DNA of 64,000 nucleotides from Diaminobutyricimonas sp. LJ205 (GTDB lineage Bacteria > Actinomycetota > Actinomycetes > Actinomycetales > Microbacteriaceae), in contig NZ_CP046619.1 in NCBI RefSeq assembly GCF_009755725.1, positions 2,914,001 to 2,978,000 of the forward strand. Direction: 5' to 3'. This document shows, piece after piece, positions 8,300 through 15,997 of this stretch. The first letter of the stretch is position 1; the number at the start of each line of letters is the position of its first letter. The notes below the pieces were generated by a model, which saw only the letters and a program-made list of their open reading frames with translations, did no database searches and was not told the DNA's origin. The position numbers and the translations under genes are program-made.

Positions 8300-9574
8300 T
8301 CAGCCAACGGGGACCCCCTTGGCCCGCACGAAGTCAAGCGGGTCGATCGGCACATTGTTGCGGCGAATCTCGAAGTGCAGGTGGTTGCCGGTGGACGGGC
8401 CGGTGCTGCCCATCAGGCCAACGAGCTGGCCGGCGCCCACGTGCTGCCCGTGCGAGACCCGCAGGCCGCCGTTCAGGATGTGCGCGTAGATGCTCGACAT
8501 GCCGTTGCCGTGGTCGATCTTGACGTAGTTGCCGAAGCCACTGCTGTAGCCCGAGTAGATCACTCGGCCGGCGGACGTGGCGTAGATCGGGGTGCCGCCG
8601 CCGTTCGAGACATCCTGGCCGTTGTGCATGCGCATGTAGTTGTAAATCGGATGCAGCCGCATGCCGTAGCCACTGCGAAGGGTCCCGGCGGCGGGCCAGG
8701 CCCAGCCGTTCACTACCTGACCGGAGGCGACGCTGCCGCCGCCGCTGTGCGAAGTGCCCCCAGCTGCCGCAGCAGCCGCAGCAGCCGCAGCAGCCGCAGC
8801 TGCACGCCGCTGCCGTTCCTGCTCTTCACGAACGCGCACGCCCTCGGCGAACCCGGCCTCAGTCACTTCCTCAGTCGCCTCAAGTGCCCGACGCTGCTCC
8901 TCGAGGACGATCCGATGCTCTTCCTGCTCGGCGAGCGCGGCTTGGGCGGCGTCGTAGGCGACCTGCGCGGCCGCCATTGCCTCCTCGGCCTCGACCCGCA
9001 GACGCTCGCGCTCCTCGGCGGCGACGTCAGCTTGATCGGTGAGCGCCTGGGCGGAGTTCATATCCTGCAGAGCCTTGGAGTAGAGGCCCTCGGACTGCTC
9101 GGTCAGCTTGCTGGCGTAACCAAGTTTCGACAGCAGGGTGTCGGCCTCGCCGGCGTTGACGAAGAGATTCGCGCTGAGATCGCTGCCTCCTTGGCGAGCG
9201 AGTTGGGCGACCATCTGGCCGGCTTGCAGCCGGGACTCTTCGGCAACGGTGTGCGCGGCATCCGCCTGGGACTGCAGGCTCTCGGCCTTCTGCGCAGCCT
9301 CAACGAAGGCGGCGTCGGCTGCTTCGAAGACGTCCGCCGCCGCCCGGGCTTCGGCTTCCTTGGTCTCGACGTTGACCTGCAGCTGCACCAGCAGGTCGTC
9401 GATGCGCTTGATCTCGGCTTGCTTGGCTGCGGTGTTCGCGCGCGCCTTTTTGACGTCATCCCACGTCGGGTAGTTCAGCGCATAGGCGGCAGGCGCAGGG
9501 GCGCCGAGCGTGATGGTGCCGGTCGTGGCGATGCCAACGGCGATCGCCAATGCGATCATTCGGCTCCGGCGCAC
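8300..9574 (-). CDS. secreted M23-family peptidoglycan endopeptidase with coiled-coil domain
   Basis: The protein has a signal peptide (MRRSRMIALAIAV, ending near AYALN), then a coiled-coil region opening with NYPTWDDVKKARA, a poly-alanine stretch, and a C-terminal M23 domain with HNGQD, IYAHI and HLHFEI supplying metal ligands. I use the GTG at 9574 because the AT-rich repeats at 9636-9673 look like promoter DNA; an in-frame ATG at 9685 would read through them, while an ATG at 9559 would lack a basic n-region. The N-terminal half is paralogous to the NlpC/P60 protein 28 bases downstream. Confidence 0.9.
   Translation of the reverse strand: MRRSRMIALAIAVGIATTGTITLGAPAPAAYALNYPTWDDVKKARANTAAKQAEIKRIDDLLVQLQVNVETKEAEARAAADVFEAADAAFVEAAQKAESLQSQADAAHTVAEESRLQAGQMVAQLARQGGSDLSANLFVNAGEADTLLSKLGYASKLTEQSEGLYSKALQDMNSAQALTDQADVAAEERERLRVEAEEAMAAAQVAYDAAQAALAEQEEHRIVLEEQRRALEATEEVTEAGFAEGVRVREEQERQRRAAAAAAAAAAAAAAGGTSHSGGGSVASGQVVNGWAWPAAGTLRSGYGMRLHPIYNYMRMHNGQDVSNGGGTPIYATSAGRVIYSGYSSGFGNYVKIDHGNGMSSIYAHILNGGLRVSHGQHVGAGQLVGLMGSTGPSTGNHLHFEIRRNNVPIDPLDFVRAKGVPVG
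8766..8801. repeat. tandem 9-base repeat encoding poly-alanine
   Basis: Almost four copies of GCCGCAGCA run head to tail, the last ending in T. On the minus strand they encode the run of 14 alanines that links the coiled coil to the M23 domain. Such a repeat can change copy number by slippage without a frameshift, because the unit is a multiple of three. Confidence 0.85.
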
Positions 9575-9635
9575 ACGTCGAGATGACGCCCGCTCCCCCC
9601 AGCTGGTGTCCGTCGTGCGCAATCGGTCCCCTTTT

Positions 9636-9673
9636 ATAACGCCAGTCACATCCGTAACGCCGTTAACAGTAAC
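9636..9673 (-). promoter_or_regulatory. GTAAC-type repeat cluster upstream of the M23 gene
   Basis: Reading the plus strand, ATAAC (9636), GTCAC (9645), GTAAC (9654) and GTAAC (9669) occur in the same orientation, with start-to-start spacings of 9, 9 and 15. On the minus strand the proximal copy overlaps a TTATAA that could be a -10 element. In actinobacteria the response regulator MtrA binds direct GTAAC-like repeats near cell-wall hydrolase genes, so an MtrA site is a reasonable inference. It is not proven by the sequence. Confidence 0.4.
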
Positions 9674-9784
9674 AACGTTCGGCAAAGTTTCAACAACTAC
9701 TTGAACCTAACCACGGAGAACGGTTTTAGGCCGCTCATTTCGGGGGCGTTTTGGGGGCGCGGCGTGGGTTCGGATCGCTCGGTT

Positions 9785-9812
9785 TTGCATTTCCCGAGCG
9801 TCCACGTATGCT
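9785..9812 (+). promoter_or_regulatory. putative promoter of the tRNA cluster
   Basis: TTGCAT (9785-9790) and TATGCT (9807-9812) are spaced by 16 bases and resemble a sigma-70-type -35/-10 pair. A transcript would start near 9819, about 30 bases before tRNA-Glu. No other good pair is visible in the 150 bases upstream of the tRNA genes. Confidence 0.5.
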
Positions 9813-9848
9813 TGTCCCTCGGTAAAGCTATGAGGTTCTGAACCGCAT

Positions 9849-9924
9849 GGCCCCATCGTTTAGTGGCCTAGGACACCGCCCTTTCACGGCGGCAGCACGG
9901 GTTCGAATCCCGTTGGGGTCACCA
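9849..9924 (+). tRNA. tRNA-Glu (TTC)
   Basis: The sequence folds as a 76-base cloverleaf with acceptor arms GGCCCCA/TGGGGTC (one G-U pair). The anticodon loop CTTTCAC between CCGCC and GGCGG gives anticodon TTC. The T-loop is TTCGAAT, and the CCA tail is encoded. Confidence 0.97.
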
Positions 9925-9943
9925 AACCAGAATTAAATAGCAA

Positions 9944-10017
9944 GGCCCTGTAGCGCAGTTGGTTAGCGTGCCGCCCTGTCACGGCGGAGGTCGCGGGTTC
10001 AAGTCCCGTCAGGGTCG
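9944..10017 (+). tRNA. tRNA-Asp (GTC)
   Basis: Acceptor arms GGCCCTG/CAGGGTC, anticodon loop CTGTCAC closed by CCGCC/GGCGG (anticodon GTC), T-loop TTCAAGT and discriminator G all fit tRNA-Asp. CCA is not encoded, unlike in both flanking tRNA genes. It follows tRNA-Glu by 19 bases. Confidence 0.97.
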
Positions 10018-10027
10018 CTCAGGCGAC

Positions 10028-10047
10028 GAGCCCCTCTCGAGGGGCTC
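10028..10047 (+). terminator. hairpin between tRNA-Asp and tRNA-Phe
   Basis: GAGCCCCT and AGGGGCTC form an eight-base stem around CTCG, followed by TTCTCCT. This probably processes or terminates the Glu-Asp transcript. The short T-rich tail makes it a moderate terminator. Confidence 0.7.
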
Positions 10048-10075
10048 TTCTCCTAATAGGGGGCAGAGTCCCTCT

Positions 10076-10151
10076 GGCTCTGTAGCTCAGTTGGTAGAGC
10101 GTTCGACTGAAAATCGAAAGGTCACCGGATCGATGCCGGTCGGAGCCACCA
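10076..10151 (+). tRNA. tRNA-Phe (GAA)
   Basis: A complete 76-base cloverleaf: acceptor arms GGCTCTG/CGGAGCC, D-arm GCTC/GAGC, anticodon stem TTCGA/TCGAA with loop CTGAAAA (anticodon GAA), T-stem ACCGG/CCGGT and encoded CCA. The T-loop reads ATCGATG, so position 54 is A instead of the usual T. All stems are intact, so it looks functional. Confidence 0.96.
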
Positions 10152-10154
10152 ATG

Positions 10155-10181
10155 AAACCCCCGAGAAATCGGGGGTTTTTT
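10155..10181 (+). terminator. rho-independent terminator after tRNA-Phe
   Basis: AAACCCCCGA and TCGGGGGTTT form a perfect ten-base stem with a GAAA tetraloop, followed by more T. It lies four bases after the tRNA and just before the stop codon of the convergent M20 peptidase gene. Confidence 0.92.
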
Positions 10182-10186
10182 GCGAT

Positions 10187-11359
10187 TCAGGATGCTGCGA
10201 ATCGCAAGACCGCCTCGACGACGGCGACCGGGAATGCGCGCAGTTGATTCAGATCAACCCACTCGTCGATCGCGTGCAGTCCCCCACCTGCTGGCCCGCA
10301 GACGACGGTCGGGACGCCGGCCTCATCCCACAGCGCCGCCTCCATCCAGTACGGAAACCCTCGTCGCCTGGGTTTCGATGCGCCGGCGTCGACGAGTGAT
10401 TCGGCGAGGTGGACGCTCAACTCCTGTGCCGCACCGTCGGTCGCCAATTGCCACGCCGACCGTCGGATGAGCGACCGAGCCGATGCACTCATCCCGGCCG
10501 GTAGCTCGAGCGAGGCGAGGATCGCGTTCACCTCCTCGTACCCGGCATCTGCCGACTCGGAGGGCAGCGTGCGCCGTTCGACCAGGATTTCGGCCGACGC
10601 CGCGATGGTGAACGGCGCAGACCCGGCGCGGACCACGGTCGCCATCAGCGAGCCGCGATCGAGTTGCGGGTCCGGGGTGATCCGCTGAAGTTCGCGGTCA
10701 CGCTCGGCGATGGCCGACAGCGTGTGCGCTACGACCGGGATGACGTCGAGTCCCTCATGCGGCTGAGAGGAATGCGATGCACGGCCCGTCAACTCGACCC
10801 GGACAACCTCGTAGCCCCGGTGAGCTTCCGCAATGTCGAGCCAGGTGGGCTCAGCGATGAGGCACACGTCGGGACGGCCTGCGATCCGCTCGAGCTCCGC
10901 GAGAACGGCCGTCGCTCCGATGCTTGCATCCTCCTCGTCAGATACGAGCGCGACGATCTGCCGGCCTGGTGCGTCCAACGCGGCGAGCTCCTCGGCAGCG
11001 ACAACCAGGCCGGCGACCCCGCCCTTCATGTCGCTGGCGCCGCGACCGTACAGCCGGTCGCCGTCGACCCGCGGGACGAACGGCTCAGCCATCCCGTCGA
11101 CGGGAACCGTGTCCAGGTGACCGTTCAGCACCACGGACCGTCCGGGCCGTGAGCCGTCACGAATCGCCACCACGTTCGGGCGACGGGGATCGGATGAGGG
11201 GATGCGCTGCACGGCGAACCCGGCCATGGCGAGCCGGCCAGCTACGACGTCGGCGATCCGTTCCTCACCGGGGGCTCCAGGCGCCAGGCTCGGGCTGACT
11301 GAGTCGATGGCGATGAGCTCCGACGTCAGTTCGACGGCGCGATCCCCGAGGTCATTCAT
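10187..11359 (-). CDS. M20-family metallopeptidase (ArgE/DapE/CPG2 type)
   Basis: A cytosolic zinc amidohydrolase removing acyl or peptide groups; the substrate cannot be read from sequence. Metal and catalytic motifs are present: NGHLDTV, GRGASDMKGG, VSDEED, EPT and the C-terminal GGGLHAIDEWV. A dimerisation segment lies in the middle (GRASHSSQPHEGLD). I start at the ATG at 11359 (MNDLGDRAVELTSELIAIDS), giving 390 residues. The frame is open upstream to 11473, but those 38 residues have no family-like features. It may be an acetylornithine deacetylase or succinyl-diaminopimelate desuccinylase. Confidence 0.88.
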   Translation of the reverse strand: MNDLGDRAVELTSELIAIDSVSPSLAPGAPGEERIADVVAGRLAMAGFAVQRIPSSDPRRPNVVAIRDGSRPGRSVVLNGHLDTVPVDGMAEPFVPRVDGDRLYGRGASDMKGGVAGLVVAAEELAALDAPGRQIVALVSDEEDASIGATAVLAELERIAGRPDVCLIAEPTWLDIAEAHRGYEVVRVELTGRASHSSQPHEGLDVIPVVAHTLSAIAERDRELQRITPDPQLDRGSLMATVVRAGSAPFTIAASAEILVERRTLPSESADAGYEEVNAILASLELPAGMSASARSLIRRSAWQLATDGAAQELSVHLAESLVDAGASKPRRRGFPYWMEAALWDEAGVPTVVCGPAGGGLHAIDEWVDLNQLRAFPVAVVEAVLRFAAS

Positions 11360-11509
11360 TGACACAGGGGCTAACGTACCGAGCCCGGCGCCCTGTCCTG
11401 CGCACGACCCGCGCCGCGGCACGCGACTTATCGTCCGCTGGTGATCGCCTGCCGGATGCGAGACGGTTTCCATGTTTGTTCAGGTCATTCGCGGAAGTAG
11501 CCTGCGAGC
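11360..11509. other. divergent intergenic region
   Basis: This 150-base spacer lies between the M20 peptidase and the divergent WS/DGAT gene. The M20 frame remains open across most of it, without conserved features. It must contain promoters in both directions; I could not identify a reliable -35/-10 pair. Confidence 0.35.
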
Positions 11510-12790
11510 ATGCGCACGGCGAAGCCGCGGATCGCAGCAGTCGACCAGGCGAATCTGGTGCTCGACCACACGGGCCAGGTGAATGTGTTCCTCGTGGCCG
11601 GTCTGCTCGCGAACGAGGGGTTCGTCGGCGCGGACGGCGCCGTGGACATGGCACGTCTTCGCACAGCGGTCGGCGAGCGGATCGCGTCACGCCCCCAGCT
11701 GAGCAAGCTGTCGGTGGTAGTCGGGCGCGGGCACCATTGGGCAGAGGCGACGCCCGATCTTCGGCACCACATTCGCATTACGGAGGCGGTCGATGGCGTC
11801 GAGGGACTCGAGCGCCTCTGCGGGGAGTTGATGAGCGCACCGCTGCCACGGGATCGACCGATGTGGGAACTTCTACTCGTGCCCGGCACAGGTGTCGGTC
11901 GAATCGCGGTGGTGCTGCGCATCCATCACGCGATCGCCGACGGGATGGCGGCCGTCGCGATCGTGCGACAGCTGTTCGAATCAGAGGCGGAAAGCCGGAT
12001 GCCAGCGCCCGAGCCGGTCGTCACTGAACTCCCACGGCCGCAGCAACCCACCACTCACCGGAACCTGCGGCGCACCCTCGGCAAGTTTGCCTTCGGGTTG
12101 TCGCGCATGCGGATGACCCTCAGCGGCCGGGAGGTCGCAGAGACCGTGTTGCTCGGTGAGCGCAGCCCGCGCCGAGGAGTTGCGTTCCTGACCGCTGACC
12201 TCGCCGCGCTCGAGACGAGGGCACGATCGCTCGGTGCCACCGTGAATGACGCTCTCCTTGCTGCTGTCGCGGCCGGTTACCGAGCGGCGCTGCCCGCCGC
12301 CCACGAGGAGCTCCCGGCCTGGTTGCCCGTCTCGGTTCCGGTGGCACTGCAGCGGCACGGGACATCCGGAAACCAGGTGGGCGTCATGCTTGTGCCGCTG
12401 CCGCTGGGCGAACCTCAGCCAGACGAGCGCCTCCGGTTGATCGCCAAGCAGACTCAGGCGGAGAAGGTTCGCGCACGGGAGCAGGGCACGCTCGAATTCA
12501 TGCGCGGCCCGCTCGGCGCGCGCATCATGGACCGGGTCGCACACCGGCAACACCTCGTCGCCGGCTTCGTCACCAACGTTCCAGGGCCGGGCGAAACCCT
12601 CCGCCTCGCGGGAGCACGAATCGTCGCAATCTGGCCGGTGGCCGTGCTCGCTGCCAACGTTCGGCTCGGGGTGGCAGCTGTCTCCTACTCCGGTCGGTTG
12701 TATCTCGGCATCCACTTCGACGCCGCGAACGTGCCCGGCGCGGAGTTCACGCAGGCCGTGACCGACGAGCTCAGGCGCCTCGGCGCGTGA
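11510..12790 (+). CDS. wax ester synthase / diacylglycerol acyltransferase (WS/DGAT) family protein
   Basis: WS/DGAT enzymes move acyl groups from acyl-CoA to diacylglycerol or alcohols at the inner membrane face. The active-site motif IHHAIADG is at residues 138-145 of 426, and PLPRDRPMWELLLV upstream of it is also diagnostic. The second domain has the NDALLAAVAAGYR motif and FVTNVPGPG. The length is slightly below the usual 450-470. It stands alone between a divergent peptidase and a convergent two-component operon, so its substrate is unknown. The family is sure; triacylglycerol synthesis is an inference. Confidence 0.9.
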   Translation: MRTAKPRIAAVDQANLVLDHTGQVNVFLVAGLLANEGFVGADGAVDMARLRTAVGERIASRPQLSKLSVVVGRGHHWAEATPDLRHHIRITEAVDGVEGLERLCGELMSAPLPRDRPMWELLLVPGTGVGRIAVVLRIHHAIADGMAAVAIVRQLFESEAESRMPAPEPVVTELPRPQQPTTHRNLRRTLGKFAFGLSRMRMTLSGREVAETVLLGERSPRRGVAFLTADLAALETRARSLGATVNDALLAAVAAGYRAALPAAHEELPAWLPVSVPVALQRHGTSGNQVGVMLVPLPLGEPQPDERLRLIAKQTQAEKVRAREQGTLEFMRGPLGARIMDRVAHRQHLVAGFVTNVPGPGETLRLAGARIVAIWPVAVLAANVRLGVAAVSYSGRLYLGIHFDAANVPGAEFTQAVTDELRRLGA

Positions 12791-12808
12791 CGGTGGCTTA
12801 GCGCCGGC

Positions 12809-13450
12809 TCATTGCCCCATGCCCGCGTCGCGAGCCCGAGCGACCGCTTCGGCCCGTCCCGCCACGTGCAGCTTGGCGAAGACGTTCGACACGTGGTTGC
12901 GAACGGTCTTGTCGCTGACGAACAGTCTCCTGGCCACTTCGGCGTTGGTGAGTCCGCGGGCGACCAGGTCGAGCACCTCCCGCTCTCGCTCGGTCAGCTC
13001 GGGAAACGGCGCCGATTCGATCGATCGCCCGGTCGAGAAGTAGGCGAGCACCCGCCCGGCGATCGCGGACGAGAACGCCACCTCGCCATGCGCCGCGGCG
13101 GTGATCGCCCGCCCGATCTCTGCACGATCGGCACCCTTGAGCAGGTAACCGCGCGCGCCAGCCCGCATCGCCGAGAAGACCGACTCGTCTCCCTCGAGCA
13201 TGGTGACCACCAGAACCGCAATCCCCGGGTCGGCTGCGACGATCTGCCGGGTCGCGTCGGCGCCGCCGAGCGTCGGCATGTTCAGGTCCATCAGCACGAC
13301 GTCTGGCCGGAATTCAAGCGCCGCCGCAACCGCCTCAGCACCATCAGCGGCCTGGGCGACCACCTCGGTACCCGGCATCGCGTCCACCGCAGCAGCGAGT
13401 CCTTCGCGGTAGAGCGGGTGGTCATCCGCGATCAGCACCCGCACGCTCAT
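12809..13450 (-). CDS. NarL/LuxR-family response regulator
   Basis: The 213-residue protein is a transcription factor controlled by phosphorylation. The receiver domain (about 1-120) has the acidic pocket ADDHP, phospho-acceptor Asp55 in LMDLNMP, and conserved Lys105 in YLLKGAD. The C-terminal LuxR helix-turn-helix (about 150-210) contains LTEREREVLDLVARGLTNAEVA and VSDKTVRNHVSNV. Its ATG overlaps the stop of the histidine kinase gene by four bases, so the two are a co-translated pair. A likely target is the membrane protein gene divergent from the kinase. Confidence 0.95.
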   Translation of the reverse strand: MSVRVLIADDHPLYREGLAAAVDAMPGTEVVAQAADGAEAVAAALEFRPDVVLMDLNMPTLGGADATRQIVAADPGIAVLVVTMLEGDESVFSAMRAGARGYLLKGADRAEIGRAITAAAHGEVAFSSAIAGRVLAYFSTGRSIESAPFPELTEREREVLDLVARGLTNAEVARRLFVSDKTVRNHVSNVFAKLHVAGRAEAVARARDAGMGQ

Positions 13451-15486
13451 GTCGCCGTCACCCCCACCCGGTCGATGTCGACAGCCGGGACGTCGGGCTC
13501 AGAGGTGATCGGGATGCGTGCCCGCACGCTCGTCCCGATGGCCTGCGACGACACCGTCAACTCCCCACCGAGTTCCTCGGCCCGCTCCCGCATCGAGCGG
13601 AGACCGATTCCGGGCACGTGATCGTCGGGCAACCCGACGCCGTCATCCGTCACACTGACGCTCAGAGTCTGCTCGTCCACCGTCAGATCCACCTGGATTA
13701 TCGACGCTCGCGCGTGACGAACCGCGTTCGTGACCGCCTCGGCGGTGATGCGGTAGACCGCCACCTCAACCGCAGCCGAAAGCTCGGGAAGCTCAGGGAT
13801 GCGCGCCTGCACCGGGGTACCGGAGGTCGACATCCTGACGGCGAGTTCACGCAACGACACCGTCAAGCCGAAATCGTCAAGGGTCGGCGGGCGAAGCTCG
13901 TGCACCAGCGCCCGGACATCCGCGACCGCGGAATTCAGCCTCGGCACCAGCTTCCCCAGCATCTGCGCCGCGGCCTGAGGCTGATCCGCAGCCAGGTCGC
14001 GGGCGAGTTCGGCCTGGAGGGCGAGTGCGGCGAGCGCCGGGCCGATGTCGTCGTGCAGGTCGCGGCGCAGTCGCCGCCGCTCTTCCTCCCTGGCGACAAC
14101 CACCGACTCTCGGGCGCGGTGGGCATCGTGGGCAAGCAACACCGTGTGCGCGGCAACCGCCGCCTGCGCTGCCAGCCGTGAGAGCACCACGAGGTCCGAC
14201 TCGCTCAGGCCGCCGCGGCGCGACACCGAGAGCTCGCCCGTTGAGTACCCGGCGTGGCTCAGCTGCACGGTCGTGGCGCTGCCGGCGTCCAATCTGCCGA
14301 AGGAGGCACTTGTTCCATCCACCAGCACCAGCCGGGCGCCATCGAGGTGAAGCGAGCGAGTGACCTGCTCGACCACGGCCGGCAGCACTCGTGCAGAGAT
14401 TTCGCCTGGATCGGATGCCGCGGCCAGCCGGTCGCCCAGCCGTGCCAGCGCGATATGCGGCTCATCGGCCTCGCCATGCACGATGAGGTTCACCCTGCGT
14501 TGAAGCCGAGCGTGCAGCGGCAGAACACCGAGCGCTGCTAGCGCGGTGGCGATGACGGGGACACCGGTCCAATCTCCCAGTGCGGAGCCGAGCAGCCACA
14601 CTGCTCCCAGATAGATCCCGATCACCGCAACGGAGAGCACGACGTAGACGATCGACCTCGAGATCACGACGTCGATCTCCCAGAGGCCGTGCCGAAGCAC
14701 CGCGACGGCGATGCTCAGCGGAACCGGCAGCATTGCGAGCGCCACGACGACTTCTCCCAGGGGCATCGGGAGCACCTGCGCGATCGCGGCAAGGCCCACC
14801 GTTGACGCGACGCCAAGCACCACCCACTTGAGCTGCTGCCGCTCCACGCCGCTGGACCGGCGCCAACGCCCAGCAAGCGACAGTGCCGCCACCACTGTCG
14901 CCACGATGAGCACCGCCACCGTCACCGCGATCACCACAGGCTCAGCGGCGACGGATAGCCCGAAGGGATTCCGCGCATCGAGGTGAGGGTGCGGGTAGTC
15001 CTGCCGGTCGTAGGGTGTCGTCGCCCACAGAGCCGAGACGAGGACGACAGCCACGATGGACAGCCACAGTGCCGGCATCCGCAGCGGGGCGATCGCGCGC
15101 GGCAACAGGTGCGGCAGCACGGTCAGGATCACCGCGTACGCCGGCGCCCAGAGCCAGGACCCGACCCACAACGCGGCGGCGGCCGGCGGGCCTTCGCCAA
15201 GCCACGCCGCTTCCCGGGCAAGGAGCGCGATGCCGCCGGTCAGGCCGATGAACGCCGCAGCATGCCGGATCCAGGCCGCCTTGCTGTGGCGCAGCAGGAT
15301 CGCCACCGCGCCATACGCCACCGCGATCGATAGCCCCATGAGCCAGAAGGACGGGCTCTGGGCTCGCCCAGCCGCGTCATTCACGGCATGCAGCATGGCA
15401 CCGCCGAGGGCAGCGAGGATCGCAACCGCGCCAGCCACTGCCGCTCCCATAAGCCTGATTATTCCGCGAGAAGGGCTCAGGGTCAC
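13447..15486 (-). CDS. membrane sensor histidine kinase (HisKA_3 type)
   Basis: A 679-residue sensor kinase partner of the response regulator. Residues about 1-330 contain ten or so hydrophobic segments (a multi-pass sensor), followed by a GAF-like region (about 345-450). The HisKA_3 dimerisation motif RRLRRDLHDDIGPALAAL places the phospho-acceptor at His478, and the ATP-binding part has ITAEAVTNAVRHARA and DDGVGLPDDHVPGIGLRSMRERAEELGG. The start is a GTG; an ATG 36 bases downstream would remove the first 12 residues. The signal sensed is unknown. Confidence 0.93.
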   Translation of the reverse strand: MTLSPSRGIIRLMGAAVAGAVAILAALGGAMLHAVNDAAGRAQSPSFWLMGLSIAVAYGAVAILLRHSKAAWIRHAAAFIGLTGGIALLAREAAWLGEGPPAAAALWVGSWLWAPAYAVILTVLPHLLPRAIAPLRMPALWLSIVAVVLVSALWATTPYDRQDYPHPHLDARNPFGLSVAAEPVVIAVTVAVLIVATVVAALSLAGRWRRSSGVERQQLKWVVLGVASTVGLAAIAQVLPMPLGEVVVALAMLPVPLSIAVAVLRHGLWEIDVVISRSIVYVVLSVAVIGIYLGAVWLLGSALGDWTGVPVIATALAALGVLPLHARLQRRVNLIVHGEADEPHIALARLGDRLAAASDPGEISARVLPAVVEQVTRSLHLDGARLVLVDGTSASFGRLDAGSATTVQLSHAGYSTGELSVSRRGGLSESDLVVLSRLAAQAAVAAHTVLLAHDAHRARESVVVAREEERRRLRRDLHDDIGPALAALALQAELARDLAADQPQAAAQMLGKLVPRLNSAVADVRALVHELRPPTLDDFGLTVSLRELAVRMSTSGTPVQARIPELPELSAAVEVAVYRITAEAVTNAVRHARASIIQVDLTVDEQTLSVSVTDDGVGLPDDHVPGIGLRSMRERAEELGGELTVSSQAIGTSVRARIPITSEPDVPAVDIDRVGVTAT

Positions 15487-15502
15487 GGGACAGGAAGTCC
15501 CG
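15486..15502. promoter_or_regulatory. inverted repeat at the histidine kinase start
   Basis: CGGGAC and GTCCCG form a perfect six-base inverted repeat around AGGAA. It begins at the first base of the kinase GTG and lies in the 76-base spacer shared with the divergent membrane protein gene. Response regulators with LuxR-type domains bind such dyads, so autoregulation and control of the divergent gene are plausible. Inference from position and symmetry only. Confidence 0.35.
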
Positions 15503-15562
15503 AGTCAAATCAGGACCAGAACCCCTGCCCCGTGGGACCGCGCCCGCGGCACCGTTGGGGCC

Positions 15563-15997
15563 ATGAACACACAGAACATCACCTCAGATTCCCGATCCGT
15601 CGAAACCCGTCCGGCCACGACTCGCCTGCCCGCCACTGTGATCGTGGCAGCGGTGCTGACCGTCCTCGTTGCTGCGGTGGGCACCTACGGCGCCGTGTAC
15701 TTCTCCGGGTTGGACGGCTATGACCCGATCGACGCCACCTTCATCTCCGTCTACGGCTATTTCTCGGTCGTGGGCGCCGGGGCTGCGATCGCCCAAGTGC
15801 GGGGCAGCAGGATCGGCCGCGCCGGGGTCATCATGTGGGCCATCTGGATGCTCGTCTTCACGATGGTCAAGATCGTCACCATCCTCGAGACCGAAGCCAT
15901 CCCGTTCGGCGTCGTCGCACTCGTTGTGCTCGCCCTCACGCTCGCCTCGCCTACCCGACGCTTCATCGACGCTCACAACACGCCGGCACGCCACTGA
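15563..15997 (+). CDS. small four-helix membrane protein
   Basis: This 144-residue protein is not recognised. It has an N-terminal cytosolic tail with Arg and Thr, then four hydrophobic segments at about 24-46, 60-79, 87-109 and 115-131, and ends in a polar tail (RRFIDAHNTPARH). The ATG follows a short GGGG-containing stretch. It is divergent from the two-component genes, with a common 76-base spacer containing an inverted repeat, so it is a good candidate target or accessory of that system. No catalytic motif is visible. Confidence 0.75.
   Translation: MNTQNITSDSRSVETRPATTRLPATVIVAAVLTVLVAAVGTYGAVYFSGLDGYDPIDATFISVYGYFSVVGAGAAIAQVRGSRIGRAGVIMWAIWMLVFTMVKIVTILETEAIPFGVVALVVLALTLASPTRRFIDAHNTPARH

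Noticed and set aside
9575-9848. c-di-AMP (ydaO) riboswitch upstream of the hydrolase genes
   Set aside because: Such riboswitches often precede actinobacterial wall hydrolases, but the leader here is too short and I see no matching conserved pairing regions.
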